From assembly GCA_025964675.1 (NCBI GenBank), contig JAOPYI010000139.1, forward strand, positions 1 through 64,000: a stretch of DNA of 64,000 bases. The letters are read 5' to 3'. The notes beneath the pieces were generated by a model. The model made no database searches and was not told the origin of the DNA. It worked only from the letters and a program-made list of their open reading frames with translations. The DNA comes from Sphaerisporangium sp. (GTDB taxonomy: Bacteria; Actinomycetota; Actinomycetes; Streptosporangiales; Streptosporangiaceae). Of this stretch, positions 26,978 to 35,502 are shown piece by piece; within the stretch, counting starts at the first letter, position 1; every line of letters begins with the position of its first letter. A program made the position numbers and the translations under genes.

Positions 26978-27139
26978 GTGGTTCTGCCGTTTGATTTGGT
27001 GACGCTTAGCGGAAAATCCTTGGACTGGCACACTATCGACCTGAATCATGAATGTATGTCCGAGCTGTTCGCCATGCGCTCCGGGCGGGTGCCCGCCTTC
27101 CCGGCCGCGTCCGACGAGGCCGCGGGCCTCTACCTGTGA
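26978..27139 (+). CDS. Candidate 53-residue small protein with strong RBS
   Basis: A 53-codon frame opens at GTG 26978, seven bases after TTGGAGG, and ends at TGA 27137-27139, overlapping the end of the convergent MerB-like gene by 10 bp. The peptide begins VLPFDLVTLSGKSLDWHTID, has one Cys (NHECMSELF) and ends in an Ala-rich acidic tail (AASDEAAGLYL). The first 30 codons use AT-rich third positions, unlike the neighbours; the last 20 look like normal actinomycete coding sequence. I recognise no family. It could be a real small gene, a RiPP-like precursor, or a remnant. Confidence 0.35.
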   Translation: MVLPFDLVTLSGKSLDWHTIDLNHECMSELFAMRSGRVPAFPAASDEAAGLYL

Positions 27140-27909
27140 CCCTGCCCCCGGGCCATGATCGCGGGGTCGGAACGTGCCAGCAGGGCGGGCTCGGTGCGTG
27201 AGAGTCCCCGCTGCGCCGGCGGCGCCACGTCGTCGCCGGCCGGCGGGCGCTCGTTCCCCCAGAACGGGCCGGCCAGGCCGAGGTCCTGGAACAGCGCCCG
27301 GGCCTCGTCGGGGGTGCGCCGGCGGTACTCCCTGGTGAGCCGCCCGGCGTACCACCGGGTGGCGAGCAGCCACAGCGTGCGCATGTCGAGCAGGACGCCC
27401 CGGGGGCTGTGCGTCTCCCGCAGCCACCGGCCGACGTGCTCCTCGGAGCAGAACAGCGACTGGTGCCCGCAGGCGAACATCACGTCGTCCCACATGCGCG
27501 GTATGGGCACCAGGAAGTGGGCTACCAGGTCGGCCGTCGGGGGCTCGTCAGGGCACACGTCCAGCGCCAGCGCCCTGCCGCAGCCGGGACAGTGGGTCGC
27601 GACCATGCATGTCTCGCCGACCAGCGCGGGGATCGCGAACGAGTCCCAGGCGCAGCCGCCCCACCACTTCACCTTCTCGCCGGCGACGACGAAGCCGAGC
27701 GGGACCGCCGACCACGGGTGGGCCATGACGATCCGCTGCCTGCCGTCGTCGAGGACGAGGAAGTGCGCGTCGTGCAGCGCCCCCAGCGCGTCGAGCGCCT
27801 CGCCGGGTTCGATCCCGAACCGGGCGGCCACCTCCTCGGGGCGCGGCGGGTCTCCCCGCTCGGCGAACCGCCGGTAGACGAACACCCGCACGTCTGCGAG
27901 ATCGTGCAT
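27130..27909 (-). CDS. Alkylmercury lyase (MerB)-like protein
   Basis: About 259 residues. A winged-helix-like N-terminal domain (PRPEEVAARFGIEPGEALDAL) precedes a MerB-type core: FVVAGEKVKWWGGCAWDSF places a Cys and an Asp three residues apart like the catalytic Cys/Asp pair of MerB, and HQSLFCSEEHVGRWL holds the second Cys region. An additional CPGC pair (THCPGCGRALALD) lies between. No merA, merR or transport gene is nearby, so organomercurial detoxification is not supported by context. The start may be ATG 27909 or ATG 27926; neither has a strong ribosome binding site. It is divergent from the C39 peptidase gene. Confidence 0.7.
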   Translation of the reverse strand: MHDLADVRVFVYRRFAERGDPPRPEEVAARFGIEPGEALDALGALHDAHFLVLDDGRQRIVMAHPWSAVPLGFVVAGEKVKWWGGCAWDSFAIPALVGETCMVATHCPGCGRALALDVCPDEPPTADLVAHFLVPIPRMWDDVMFACGHQSLFCSEEHVGRWLRETHSPRGVLLDMRTLWLLATRWYAGRLTREYRRRTPDEARALFQDLGLAGPFWGNERPPAGDDVAPPAQRGLSRTEPALLARSDPAIMARGQGHR

Positions 27910-28044
27910 GAGTCTGACAATACCCATCGTGACCTGGGTCGATGCCAGAACCCCGCCCTGGCCGATATCACGGCACGCGGGCCGGTCACGGATACGTAAA
28001 CCATCCGATGTGCCGCGCAAAGCCCAAAAACCAGAATCGGCAAG

Positions 28045-29163
28045 GTGGTCATCCCATCGCCCGCCGATCAGAGCCGTGTCGTCCTCCACCGATGGACCAC
28101 CGTGGTCCCCTCGGAGAGCGGCGTGACCTGCTACCTCGACCCGTTCGGCAGCGAGGCCACGCCCTGGCCCTACACCCGCTGGACCTCCGAAGAGCGCGAC
28201 ATCGGCTTCCCCGCCACCGAGCTGGTCCCGTCCTGGACCGCCCGCGCCCCCAAGGGCGCCTGGCTGCGGTTCGAGCTGCAGGCGCGCACGGTCACGGGCG
28301 GCCTGACCAAGTGGTACGACATGGGCCGCTGGGCGGAGGGCGGCGGCGACATCCACCGCACCTCGCTGCCCGGCCAGGGCGACGAGGACGGCGACGTCGC
28401 GGTCGACACCTTCGTCGCCACCCGGCCCGTCTCGGCGTACCGGCTGCGCGTCACGCTGCACGGCGCGGGAGCCGCCGTGGGCGCGGTCGCGGTGATGGCC
28501 TCGGCTGTGCCCCCGCGCGCCAGCGTGCCGGCCGGCGCCCCCGGCGAGGGGCCCGGCGCCGAGCTGGACGTGCCGCCGCGCTCGCAGAAGACCCACGCCG
28601 GCCACCATCCCGAGTGGGGCGGCGGCGGCGACTCCTGGTGCAGCCCGGCCTCGGTCACGATGGTCCTCCAGTACTGGGGCCACGGGCCCGGTCCGGCCGA
28701 GCTGGCCTTCGTCGACCCCGCCGACCCGTGCCCCGCCGTCGACCACGCGGCACGCGACATGTACGACCACAGCTACCAGGGCACCGGCAACTGGCCGTTC
28801 GGGGTCGCCTACGCGGGCAGGTACGGGCTGGACGGCTTCGTCACCCGGCTACGCTCACTCACCGAGATGGAACGCTTCATTCGCGCCGGGATCCCGGTGA
28901 TCACCTCGCAGTCGTTCAAGGAACACGAGCTGCCGGGCTCGGGATACTCCACGCGCGGCCACATCATGGTCGTCTCCGGGTTCACCCGCGACGGCGACGT
29001 GATCGCCAACGATCCGGCCGCCCCGTCCGACGAGACGGTCAAAAGAATCTATCCACGGGCCGCATTCGAGAACGTCTGGTTACGCACCACCAGCAGCGGG
29101 GGAATCGTTCATGTCATCCACCCGCACGACATCCAACTCCCACCTTCCGAGGGCAACTGGTGA
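28045..29163 (+). CDS. C39-like cysteine peptidase
   Basis: 372 residues. The first 175 residues are beta-rich with no recognised domain (LDPFGSEATPWPYTRWTS, WYDMGRWAEGG). The second half is a Peptidase_C39_2-type domain: the nucleophile region is GGGDSWCSPASVTMVLQYWG, the His is in STRGHIMVVSGFTRDGD, and the Asp/Asn region is VIANDPAAPSDETVKRIY. No signal peptide is visible. The stop overlaps the downstream S9 peptidase gene as GTGA, so it leads a coupled three-gene peptidase operon. Start GTG at 28045; the ribosome binding site is weak. Confidence 0.8.
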   Translation: MVIPSPADQSRVVLHRWTTVVPSESGVTCYLDPFGSEATPWPYTRWTSEERDIGFPATELVPSWTARAPKGAWLRFELQARTVTGGLTKWYDMGRWAEGGGDIHRTSLPGQGDEDGDVAVDTFVATRPVSAYRLRVTLHGAGAAVGAVAVMASAVPPRASVPAGAPGEGPGAELDVPPRSQKTHAGHHPEWGGGGDSWCSPASVTMVLQYWGHGPGPAELAFVDPADPCPAVDHAARDMYDHSYQGTGNWPFGVAYAGRYGLDGFVTRLRSLTEMERFIRAGIPVITSQSFKEHELPGSGYSTRGHIMVVSGFTRDGDVIANDPAAPSDETVKRIYPRAAFENVWLRTTSSGGIVHVIHPHDIQLPPSEGNW

Positions 29164-31028
29164 TCGAGTCTCCTATCACTGCCGCCGACGTCGCACGCGC
29201 GGACGACCGCCCGTTCTGGGTGGAGATCGTGCCCACTCCCGCGGGTGAGGAGGTGTGGTGGGACGTGCCGCGCCCAAGCGAGGGCGGGCGGCGCTGCGTC
29301 GTGCGGCGCGCGCCGGGCGGAGACGTCGAGGACGTGCTGCCGCCGGGCTGGAACGCCCGCAACCGGGTGATCGAGTATGGGGGGCGCTCCTGGCGGCCGC
29401 TTCCCGGCGGCGGGCTGGTGTTCACCAACTGGGAGGACCAGCGGCTCTACCGCTGCCCGCCGGGAGGCGACCCCGTGCCGCTCACCCCGCCGGGGCCGTC
29501 CCGCTACGCCGACCTGGTCGTGCACGGCGAGGAGGTGTGGTGCGTGCGCGAGACCGGCGATGATCGCGATCTCGTCGCGGTGCCGCTCCACGGCGGACCG
29601 GCCCGCGTGGTGGCAAGGGCCCAGCACTTCATCATGAACCCGCGCGTCTCCCCCGACGGCGGCCAGGTGGCCTGGATCGGATGGGACCACCCCGACATGC
29701 CCTGGGACGGCACCTCCCTCTGCGTGGCGCCGCTGCGGGACGACGGCACCGCCGGGCCGTACCGCGTGGTGGCGGGCGGGCCGGCGGAGGCGGTGACCCA
29801 GGCCGAGTGGCGCGACGACGGCGCGCTGTACGCCGTGACCGACCCGACCGGCTGGTGGAACATCCACCTGGTGCCGCTCGACGGCACTGCCCCGCGAGAC
29901 CTCACCCCGGTGCCGGAGGAGTTCGGCGACGCGGCCTGGAAGCTCGGCTACCAGTACTTCGCGCTCGCGGGCGACCGGATCGTCACGATGCACGGCACGG
30001 CCGACGGCAGGCGGCTGGGCGTGCTCGACCCCGCCACCGGGGAGATCACCGACATCGGCGGGCCGTACACCTACTGGGCGCCGACGATCTCCGCCTCCTC
30101 CGACGGCTCGAGCGTCGTCGCGGTGGGGGGCTCCCCGCACAAGCCGTTCGAGGTCGTGCGGATCGACCTCGCCACCGGCGCCCACGAGGTGCTCTCCGTC
30201 GCCGGGCAGCTCCCCGACCCCTCGGTGCTGCCGACCCCCGAGGCGATGGTCTTCGACGGCGTGCACGCCCACGTGTACCGGCCGGCCGGCGCCGAGGACG
30301 GCCCGGCCCCGTACGTGATATTCGTACACGGAGGCCCGACCGGCTCCAGCCCGATGGTGTTCAACCTCGACATCGCCTACTTCACCAGCAGGGGCATCGG
30401 CGTCGCCGACGTGAACTACGGAGGCTCCACCGGGTACGGCAGGGAGTACCGCGAGCGGCTCCGCCACAACTGGGGCATCGTGGACGTGCGTGACAGCGAG
30501 ACCGTCGCCCGCGGCCTGGCCCGCGCCGGGCTCGCCGACCTCGGGCGGATCGCCATCCGGGGCGGCAGCGCGGGCGGCTGGACCTCCGTGGCCGCGCTCG
30601 TGCACAGCGACGTCTTCCGCGGGGCTGTCGCGCACTACGCGATCACCGATCCGGAGGGCTGGGCGAGCGAGACCCACGACTTCGAGTCCCGGTACCTGGA
30701 CGGTCTCATCGGCCCGCTGCCCGAGACGCGCCAGCGCTACCTCGACCGCTCCCCCACCCTGCACGCCGCGCGGGCGTCCGGCCCGGCCCTGCTCATGCAC
30801 GGCCTGGAGGACGCCATCGTCGACCCCGGCCAGGCCGAGCGGTTCGTCGCCGCGCTTGACGAGAGCGGCGGCCGGTGGGCCTACCTCACCTTTCCCGGGG
30901 AACAGCATGGCTGGAGAAGAGAGGAAACGATCGTCGCGGCACTCGAGGCCGAGCTCGCGTTCTACGGGCTCATCTTCGGCTTCCCCACTCCCGAAGTGCC
31001 GCCGCTGACGCTGAAAGGAAGAACGTGA
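29160..31028 (+). CDS. S9-family prolyl oligopeptidase-like serine peptidase
   Basis: 622 residues. An N-terminal beta-propeller (repeats such as ARAQHFIMNPRVSPDGGQVAW and GGPYTYWAPTISASSDGSS) precedes an alpha/beta-hydrolase domain. The oxyanion strand is YVIFVHGGPTGSS, the nucleophile elbow IAIRGGSAGGWTSV, the Asp lies in LLMHGLEDAIVD, and the His in FPGEQHGWR. The layout is that of dipeptidyl/acylaminoacyl peptidases acting on short peptides in the cytoplasm. The GTG start lies inside the previous stop, and the stop overlaps the next start, again as GTGA. Confidence 0.9.
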   Translation: MIESPITAADVARADDRPFWVEIVPTPAGEEVWWDVPRPSEGGRRCVVRRAPGGDVEDVLPPGWNARNRVIEYGGRSWRPLPGGGLVFTNWEDQRLYRCPPGGDPVPLTPPGPSRYADLVVHGEEVWCVRETGDDRDLVAVPLHGGPARVVARAQHFIMNPRVSPDGGQVAWIGWDHPDMPWDGTSLCVAPLRDDGTAGPYRVVAGGPAEAVTQAEWRDDGALYAVTDPTGWWNIHLVPLDGTAPRDLTPVPEEFGDAAWKLGYQYFALAGDRIVTMHGTADGRRLGVLDPATGEITDIGGPYTYWAPTISASSDGSSVVAVGGSPHKPFEVVRIDLATGAHEVLSVAGQLPDPSVLPTPEAMVFDGVHAHVYRPAGAEDGPAPYVIFVHGGPTGSSPMVFNLDIAYFTSRGIGVADVNYGGSTGYGREYRERLRHNWGIVDVRDSETVARGLARAGLADLGRIAIRGGSAGGWTSVAALVHSDVFRGAVAHYAITDPEGWASETHDFESRYLDGLIGPLPETRQRYLDRSPTLHAARASGPALLMHGLEDAIVDPGQAERFVAALDESGGRWAYLTFPGEQHGWRREETIVAALEAELAFYGLIFGFPTPEVPPLTLKGRT

Positions 31029-32368
31029 CCGAGGTCGCAAGCATCTGCTCGGACCTGCTGAAGATCGACACGACCAACGACGGCACGTCGGACGGCTCGG
31101 GAGAGCGGCTGGCCGCCGAACACGTCGCGGGGCTGCTCGCCGACGCGGGCATCGAGCCCGTGCTCTTCGAGCCGGCTCCCCGCCGTACGAGCGTGGTGGC
31201 GCGCATCCCCGGAGACAGCCCCGAGGCGCTGCTCATCCACGGCCACCTGGACGTCGTCCCGGCCGACCCGGCGGAGTGGAAGCTCCACCCTTTCTCCGGC
31301 GAGATCGCGGACGGGTGCGTGAACGGGCGCGGCGCGGTGGACATGAAGGGCACGCTCTCCATGACGCTGACGCTGGCCCGCGAGTGGGCCCGGCAGGGCC
31401 TGCGTCCGAAGCGCGACATCGTGCTGGCGTTCCTCGCCGACGAGGAGGCCACCGGAGATTACGGCGCGGGCTACGCCGTCACCCGGCACCGCGAGCTGTT
31501 CGAGGGCTGCACCGAGGCCATCAGCGAGTCGGGCGGCTTCAGCGTGACCGTCCCCCGCCGAGCCCCCGCGGAACCCTCGCGGCCGGACCATCTGCGCGTG
31601 TATCCGGTGGCGGTGGGCGAGCGTGGCACGGCCTGGATGAAGGTCACCGCGCAGGGCGTGCCCGGCCACGGCTCCAAGCCGCCGGTGGACAACCCGGTGG
31701 CGGAGCTGTGCCGCGCGCTCGCCCGCCTCGCGGACCACCGCTGGCCCGTACGCCTCACGCCCGCCGTGAGCTCGCTCATCGAGAACCTCGGCAGGGCCCT
31801 CGGGACGACGATCGACCTGGACCGCCTGGACGAGGAGGTCGAGCGCCTCGGCAAGGCGGGCGCGCTGTTCAGGGGGGTCATCCGCAACTCGGCCAACCCG
31901 ACCATGCTCGAGGCCGGCTACAAGGTCAACGTCATCCCGGGCACGGCACAGGCTCAGGTGGACGGCAGGTTCCTGCCCGGGTTCGGCGAGGAGTTCCTGG
32001 AGACCGTCGACCGGCTGCTCGGCCCGAAGATCAGCCGGGAGTTCGTCAGCTTCCAGGACGCCGTCGCCTCACCCACGGCCGGCCTCTACGACGACCTGTG
32101 CGCCGCGCTGCTCGCCGAGGACCCGGCCGGGCGCCCCGTGCCGTACGTCATGACCGGGGGCACCGACGCCAAGTCCTTCGCCAGGCTGGGCATCCGGGGC
32201 TACGGCTTCGCACCGCTGCTGCTGGACCCGGGCCTCGACTACTTCGGCATGTTCCACGGCGTGGACGAACGCGTGCCGGTGGCCGGCCTGGAATTCGGCG
32301 TCCGCGTCCTGGACCAGCTCCTGACCTCCCGCACCGGCAGACGCGGCTCTCATCCTTCCGTCGTCTGA
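31025..32368 (+). CDS. M20-family metallopeptidase
   Basis: 447 residues. Metal ligands appear in order: LLIHGHLDVVP (His, Asp), NGRGAVDMKGTLSMTL (bridging Asp), FLADEEATGDYG (catalytic and ligand Glu pair), and the late His in YFGMFHGVDERV. The dimerisation lid includes VPGHGSKPPVDNPV. This is a DapE/ArgE/carboxypeptidase-like enzyme that would hydrolyse dipeptides or N-acyl amino acids. It is the last gene of the coupled C39-S9-M20 operon. The GTG at 31025 overlaps the S9 stop. Confidence 0.92.
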   Translation: MTEVASICSDLLKIDTTNDGTSDGSGERLAAEHVAGLLADAGIEPVLFEPAPRRTSVVARIPGDSPEALLIHGHLDVVPADPAEWKLHPFSGEIADGCVNGRGAVDMKGTLSMTLTLAREWARQGLRPKRDIVLAFLADEEATGDYGAGYAVTRHRELFEGCTEAISESGGFSVTVPRRAPAEPSRPDHLRVYPVAVGERGTAWMKVTAQGVPGHGSKPPVDNPVAELCRALARLADHRWPVRLTPAVSSLIENLGRALGTTIDLDRLDEEVERLGKAGALFRGVIRNSANPTMLEAGYKVNVIPGTAQAQVDGRFLPGFGEEFLETVDRLLGPKISREFVSFQDAVASPTAGLYDDLCAALLAEDPAGRPVPYVMTGGTDAKSFARLGIRGYGFAPLLLDPGLDYFGMFHGVDERVPVAGLEFGVRVLDQLLTSRTGRRGSHPSVV

Positions 32369-32443
32369 AGTAGGCCGCCTAGCCTCACTGCTCTGCCTCA
32401 TGCTGGGACGGATCGTTGATCGCGTCATCGAAGGGGGAACCAC

Positions 32444-33967
32444 TTGAGACCGTTCCTGCGCAGGTGGACGCCGCTCTCCGCGGCGACCGTGCTCGCGGCG
32501 GGCGTCCAGGCCACGACCTTGCCGGCGCACACGGACGACGTCGTCTTCCCCTATTCGGGAATGACCGAGAGATCGATCGCCAGCGGAGTGGTCGCGCGGG
32601 ATGGCGTGGTCGTGCGGGGAGCCGACGTGCTGGTCATCGCCTATCCCGCGGGGGACGCCCTCGACGTGCCGGCGGGCACCGAACTCAGCACTCTGGTCGT
32701 CGGCGCCGCGAGCACCAACTCGCTCGGGCGCTTCTCCGTCGACGTCGACCCCTCGGCGCTGCCAGCCCGGTACGTCGACGACAGGGGGCGGGTCAACCTG
32801 CAGATCGCGGTCTCGGACGATGATCGCGAGGTCCGCTGGACGACGACCGCCGTCCGGTCGTCCCACGCCACGCCGATCGGCGGCACCGGCGAGCTCTGCG
32901 GCCCGGACGTCACCCACGGCTGCGATCCAGGCGACCCCGTCTACATCGTTCCGGGAGCCTCGGGGTCGGAGCGGCTGGCGGTCGTGGTCGGCACGGCGGG
33001 CGGGCGGCCGGTGACCCCGATCTGGTCCACCGCTTCCACGGAGGCCCTCGGAGCGTCGGTGCCACAGCAGCTCGTCGTGGACCTCGGCGCCCGGCCCACG
33101 ATCACGGACGCCAACGACGACCCCGCCGCCTGGGTCACCGCCCCCTCGGGCGAGGAGGTCACTCCGGTACCGGACGGGGCGGGGTGGTCTCCTCCCACCA
33201 CCTCGCCTCCCGCGCCGTCCGCGCCCATCGGCGCCCTCGCGGCCGCTGGGGCGAAGCAGGTGGAGGCGATGCCCCGTACACCCGCTTTCACCTCGATGGC
33301 CGCGGCGGTTCGGGACGGCTCCCTCACGGCGGCGCAGATCTCAGCCGGGACCACCGCCTCGGCGGGCAAGGCCCCGGGACCATGCGTCACGCGGATCGTC
33401 AAGAGGTACAACGGGCGCGAGGAGACGTACATGGGGGTCTACGCCTGGTCCGGCGCCCTGGCGACGGTGACACAGGCGGACGGCGCCGATCACACGCTCA
33501 GCGCCGGCGCCGAGGGCGGCCGCGGCAGGTGGTTCTCCAACGGCTCGCTGACGCTGTCGGTGAGGACCAGCAACAGCCACACCGTGTCACGGGTCGCCGA
33601 CGCCTGGGCGATCGGCACGGTGAACTACGGGATCCTCGCGAACAGCTGCAACGGCAGGCGCGATCTCGTGCCGTTGAGCCTCGGCGATCCCATCAAGCGT
33701 TTCGCCCGCGCCTATCACCCCTCCTTGAAGGCACAGTGCATAACCCTTTACGCGAACTCCTCCGTCTGGGAGAAGGATCAGGCGCGTAACGTCAAAATAG
33801 GCGCAGGCGTCAGCGTGGCGGGGTTCAGCGCATCGGCCCAGAGCGGCTACGACGCCCGGTCGAAGCTGTCGTTCAGGCCGAAGAAACCCACGCGGCTCTG
33901 CGGTGACAAGAGCGTGGGAGTACGCCTTTCCTCCATCGTCGAGGCACACCGGGACCGGTCATCCTGA
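32444..33967 (+). CDS. Exported protein of unknown function
   Basis: 507 residues from a TTG at 32444, preceded by AAGGGGG. The N-terminus RPFLRRWTPLSAATVLAAGVQATTLPAHT looks like a signal peptide. The first part is beta-rich and Ig-like (GVVVRGADVLVIAYPAG; STNSLGRFSVDVDPSALP). A Pro/Ala linker at about 245-265 follows, then a second domain with spaced Cys residues (CVTRIVKRYNGREETYMGVY, NSCNGRRDL, CITLYANSSVWEKD). No catalytic motif is recognised. The stop overlaps the next lipoprotein frame by 4 bp. Confidence 0.7.
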   Translation: MRPFLRRWTPLSAATVLAAGVQATTLPAHTDDVVFPYSGMTERSIASGVVARDGVVVRGADVLVIAYPAGDALDVPAGTELSTLVVGAASTNSLGRFSVDVDPSALPARYVDDRGRVNLQIAVSDDDREVRWTTTAVRSSHATPIGGTGELCGPDVTHGCDPGDPVYIVPGASGSERLAVVVGTAGGRPVTPIWSTASTEALGASVPQQLVVDLGARPTITDANDDPAAWVTAPSGEEVTPVPDGAGWSPPTTSPPAPSAPIGALAAAGAKQVEAMPRTPAFTSMAAAVRDGSLTAAQISAGTTASAGKAPGPCVTRIVKRYNGREETYMGVYAWSGALATVTQADGADHTLSAGAEGGRGRWFSNGSLTLSVRTSNSHTVSRVADAWAIGTVNYGILANSCNGRRDLVPLSLGDPIKRFARAYHPSLKAQCITLYANSSVWEKDQARNVKIGAGVSVAGFSASAQSGYDARSKLSFRPKKPTRLCGDKSVGVRLSSIVEAHRDRSS

Positions 33968-34545
33968 GAATCGGAAAAGCCCCCACCACGCTGGTTCTCC
34001 TGTCCGTGCTCGCGGCGGCCGGTTGCGCGGGTGAAAGCCCCCTGCGACCGGCGCCCAAGCTCGTGGAGCCCGGCGACACGGGGCGGCAGTCGTTCGGGCT
34101 CCGGTTGACGACGCGGGGCATGCCCTACCTGTTCGGCGGCTTCTCCGTCTGCCTGAACCGATCGGGCGTCGTGAGCGTTACCGGCGTCGAGTTCGAGGAC
34201 GCGACAGGCGACCTCAGGGTGCAGGCCTTCGCCCTGAGGCCCTTCTACAGGGCTTTCGGCGACGACGGGGTGGGCTGGGGCGAGCCGAAGAGCCTGAAGC
34301 AGCGTGGCGTCCCGACCGCGCTTCGCACCGTCACGCAGGTGTGCCAGCCGGACGACTCGTCACGCGTGGAGTTCACCGAGCTGGTCCTGCAGACCTCGCG
34401 CCCGGGTGCCGTCAGCGCGTCGAGCTCGGGGTTCGTCATCTCCTACACCAGCGGGGCGTCCGAGGGGAGGCTTCGCGTACCGTTCGGGATCACTCTGTGC
34501 GCACCGGCCGACAAGACCCTGCCTTTGTGCCAGTCACAGACCTGA
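33964..34545 (+). CDS. Putative lipoprotein with probable CTG start
   Basis: About 193 residues. The N-terminal stretch LRIGKAPTTLVLLSVLAAAG leads to C, a complete lipoprotein signal peptide with lipobox LAAAGC. Between the in-frame stop at 33904-33906 and the signal peptide there is no ATG, GTG or TTG. The only canonical start, GTG 34006, would cut the signal peptide to six residues. The CTG at 33964 overlaps the previous stop as CTGA and fits coupled initiation. The mature part is beta-rich with Cys residues and no known domain (FGLRLTTRGMPYLFGGFSVC). It pairs with the upstream exported protein. Confidence 0.6.
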   Translation: MRIGKAPTTLVLLSVLAAAGCAGESPLRPAPKLVEPGDTGRQSFGLRLTTRGMPYLFGGFSVCLNRSGVVSVTGVEFEDATGDLRVQAFALRPFYRAFGDDGVGWGEPKSLKQRGVPTALRTVTQVCQPDDSSRVEFTELVLQTSRPGAVSASSSGFVISYTSGASEGRLRVPFGITLCAPADKTLPLCQSQT

Positions 34546-34627
34546 GCGGTTCCGGCCAAGGGGAGGCGGGCCGCATCCCCCGTACCGGCGGGGTCACGCC
34601 GCCGGCACGATCGTGGGTCTCCTACCG

Positions 34628-35221
34628 TCAGGGCTTGAGGACGGAGTCGATGATGTAGACCGTGGCGTTGCGGGTCTGGAGATCGCCGCACACCACCTGG
34701 GCGTTGCCGACCTTGATGGTGTCACCGGAGCGGTGGACGCTGAGCCTGCCGCCCGCCAGGGTGGTGACGTTGCCCTTCTCCAGGTCGGAGAGGGTCTTGC
34801 GCCCCTGGACGACGTGGTAGGCGAGCAGCTTGGTGAGCTCGTTCTTGTTACCCATGAGCCTGTTGAGCTGGGCCTTGGGAACCTTGTTGAACGCGTCGTT
34901 GGTGGGCGCGAAGACGGTGATGTCCCTGGCGGAGTTCAGCGTGTCCAACAGGCCCGCCTTCTTGGCGGCGTCGACGAAGGTGGACAGGTCCGGGATGTGC
35001 GAGGCGGCGGTGGCCAGCGGCTCGTTGGCGATCTCCGATGGGCTGCCCGGCCCCGACTGCGGCAGGGACTTGCAGCCCGGCCCGATCGGAGACGAGGAGG
35101 GCGTGGGTGTGGGCGTGCGGAGGGTCCCCGGCGTCACCGTGGCGGCGCCGGCTGCGGTGCTGTAGACGGCCGTGAACGACAGGGCCGCTACAACGGGAAG
35201 GGTGAGTAGACGAGTGTTCAT
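34628..35221 (-). CDS. Secreted fasciclin (FAS1) domain protein
   Basis: 197 residues. The signal peptide MNTRLLTLPVVAALSFTAVY ends near AAGA. A Thr/Pro/Ser linker (TPTPTPSSSPI) leads to one FAS1 domain: AKKAGLLDTLNSARDITVFA, PTNDAFNKVP (the H1 motif), then LLAYHVVQGRKTL (YH motif) and the C-terminal ATVYIIDSVLKP (H2). Such proteins act in cell-surface adhesion. The ATG at 35221 has AAAGGGGA upstream. It is convergent with the lipoprotein gene. Confidence 0.92.
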   Translation of the reverse strand: MNTRLLTLPVVAALSFTAVYSTAAGAATVTPGTLRTPTPTPSSSPIGPGCKSLPQSGPGSPSEIANEPLATAASHIPDLSTFVDAAKKAGLLDTLNSARDITVFAPTNDAFNKVPKAQLNRLMGNKNELTKLLAYHVVQGRKTLSDLEKGNVTTLAGGRLSVHRSGDTIKVGNAQVVCGDLQTRNATVYIIDSVLKP

Positions 35222-35502
35222 ATGTCTGTCCCCTTTTGCGCTCTTTTGAAGAGACGGTCACTGGGCCAGCGACCACGACTGAGTACCTGGCGACGGCCCG
35301 GGAAACACCCACCGGCAGACCGCTCACCGCCGAACCCCCGGAACAGCCATCCTCCGAGCCTCGGCCCCCACCCGATCAAGGCGACCGTGCGCCGGGTGGT
35401 CTCGTCACGGCCCCGCACACGGCGACCCTCTCATTATCGCCGAGCACCCGCCGTCGCCACCCATGAGCAGGACCACAAGCGACAAAACGTCCACCATGTC
35501 GA

